This document shows, piece by piece, positions 6,901-7,087 of a stretch of 7,087 bases of DNA (position 1 is its first letter; every line of letters begins with the position of its first letter). A program made the position numbers and the translations under genes. Source of the stretch: Gammaproteobacteria bacterium (lineage in GTDB: Bacteria; Pseudomonadota; Gammaproteobacteria; DRLM01); NCBI GenBank assembly GCA_015490395.1, contig WFXX01000030.1, forward strand, positions 1-7,087, read 5' to 3'. The notes under the pieces were generated by a model, which was given only the letters and a program-made list of their open reading frames with translations, made no database searches and had not been told where the DNA came from.

Positions 6901-6910
6901 CCTCCTCCTC
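6901..6910 (-). promoter_or_regulatory. Strong Shine-Dalgarno of the adaptor gene
   Basis: The minus strand reads GAGGAGGAGG directly before CGC-ATG. It offers AGGAGG in two registers, 6 and 3 bases from the ATG at 6897. This near-perfect anti-16S match decides the start over the upstream TTG at 6939 and suggests efficient translation of the first operon gene. Confidence 0.75.
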
Positions 6911-7007
6911 TGAGGTCGCTCCGCTGGCCCTGGACCCAAACCGGGCGTCTCGCCGCCTGCGCGCGGACCTGCAGGCCGCCGACCAGGCGACCCCGGCTAT
7001 CGCAAGA
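6911..7007 (-). other. Operon leader (5' untranslated region)
   Basis: If transcription begins about 12 bases past the sigma-54 element, the mRNA carries a leader of roughly 100 bases. It contains an inverted repeat GCCTGC (6955-6960) / GCAGGC (6971-6976) with a 10-base loop, which could fold as a hairpin. No riboswitch or leader peptide was recognised. Confidence 0.3.
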
Positions 7008-7023
7008 AGCACTTGTCGTGCCA
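7008..7023 (-). promoter_or_regulatory. Near-consensus sigma-54 (RpoN) promoter of the efflux-mlaA operon
   Basis: The minus strand reads TGGCACGACAAGTGCT. Against the -24/-12 consensus TGGCACGRNNNTTGCW it differs at one position (G for the first T of TTGC), and the GG and GC dinucleotides have the required spacing of 10 bases between them. It is upstream of, and co-directional with, the adaptor gene, about 110 bases from its ATG. Sigma-54 promoters need an enhancer-binding activator; its gene and binding site are not in the window. The same bases contain a GCAC/GTGC dyad (GCAC-N5-GTGC), so a repressor operator is an alternative reading. Confidence 0.6.
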
Positions 7024-7041
7024 GGCTTGGGAACCCCCTCG

Positions 7042-7051
7042 CCCCCCCCCC
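7042..7051. repeat. Homopolymer run of ten C
   Basis: Ten consecutive C on the plus strand (ten G on the operon strand), 18 bases upstream of the -24 element of the sigma-54 promoter. It is the longest homopolymer in the window. Runs of this length are prone to slipped-strand length change and also to sequencing error. The remaining bases to 7087 contain no recognisable gene; an upstream neighbour may lie just beyond the edge. Confidence 0.7.
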
Positions 7052-7087
7052 GGAGGGCGCGCCGAGACCTCTCCGATGCTTCAGGCA

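Noticed and set aside
6898..6939. TTG start at 6939 for the adaptor
   Set aside because: The ATG at 6897 has an almost perfect Shine-Dalgarno and begins a normal signal peptide; the extra 14 residues have no support.
6527..7012. A 161-codon minus-strand frame covering the leader and the adaptor N-terminus
   Set aside because: It overlaps the adaptor in another frame, becomes Gly-rich low complexity and shows no family motif.
7076..7087. ATG at 7076 as the start of a divergent plus-strand gene
   Set aside because: Only four codons are visible, and the nearest GGAGGG is about 18 bases upstream, too far for a ribosome site.

Overview
The window is a very GC-rich stretch (by eye about 70% G+C) from a Gram-negative bacterium. 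An RND efflux pump, an MlaA/VacJ outer-membrane lipoprotein and a Cas6 nuclease, together with the compact overlapping gene layout, suggest a high-GC proteobacterium, most likely gammaproteobacterial (for example Ectothiorhodospiraceae-like). That placement is inference from gene style, because no rRNA or other phylogenetic marker is present.

Layout from left to right. (1) Bases 1-674, plus strand: the 3' end of a secreted or surface protein with an SBBP beta-propeller repeat, a DUF11 domain and a C-terminal Gly-rich/hydrophobic/Arg-rich tail. (2) Bases 685-1716, minus strand: a complete Cas6-family CRISPR RNA-processing endoribonuclease, convergent with the first gene and only 10 bases from it. 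No CRISPR array or other cas gene is visible. (3) Bases 1717-1922: a 206-base AT-richer intergenic region with a possible cas6 promoter and two abutting perfect palindromes. (4) Bases 1923-6897, minus strand: a three-gene operon, transcribed right to left: RND periplasmic adaptor, RND inner-membrane permease (HAE1 type), MlaA lipoprotein. Both junctions are 4-base stop/start overlaps (ATGA and GTGA), so the three are almost certainly one translationally coupled unit. (5) Bases 6898-7087: the operon leader, with a very strong Shine-Dalgarno, a near-consensus sigma-54 promoter (7008-7023) and a run of ten C (7042-7051) just upstream of it.

The main biological point is the operon. The position where an RND system often carries its TolC-type outer-membrane channel is taken by MlaA, a lipoprotein known for removing phospholipid from the outer leaflet of the outer membrane. 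The overlap-coupled arrangement and the apparent sigma-54 control suggest a dedicated envelope module, possibly a trans-envelope system for a lipid or hydrophobic compound. The partnership is a hypothesis from gene context; the individual family assignments are secure. Cas6 and the SBBP/DUF11 gene have no visible functional link to the operon.
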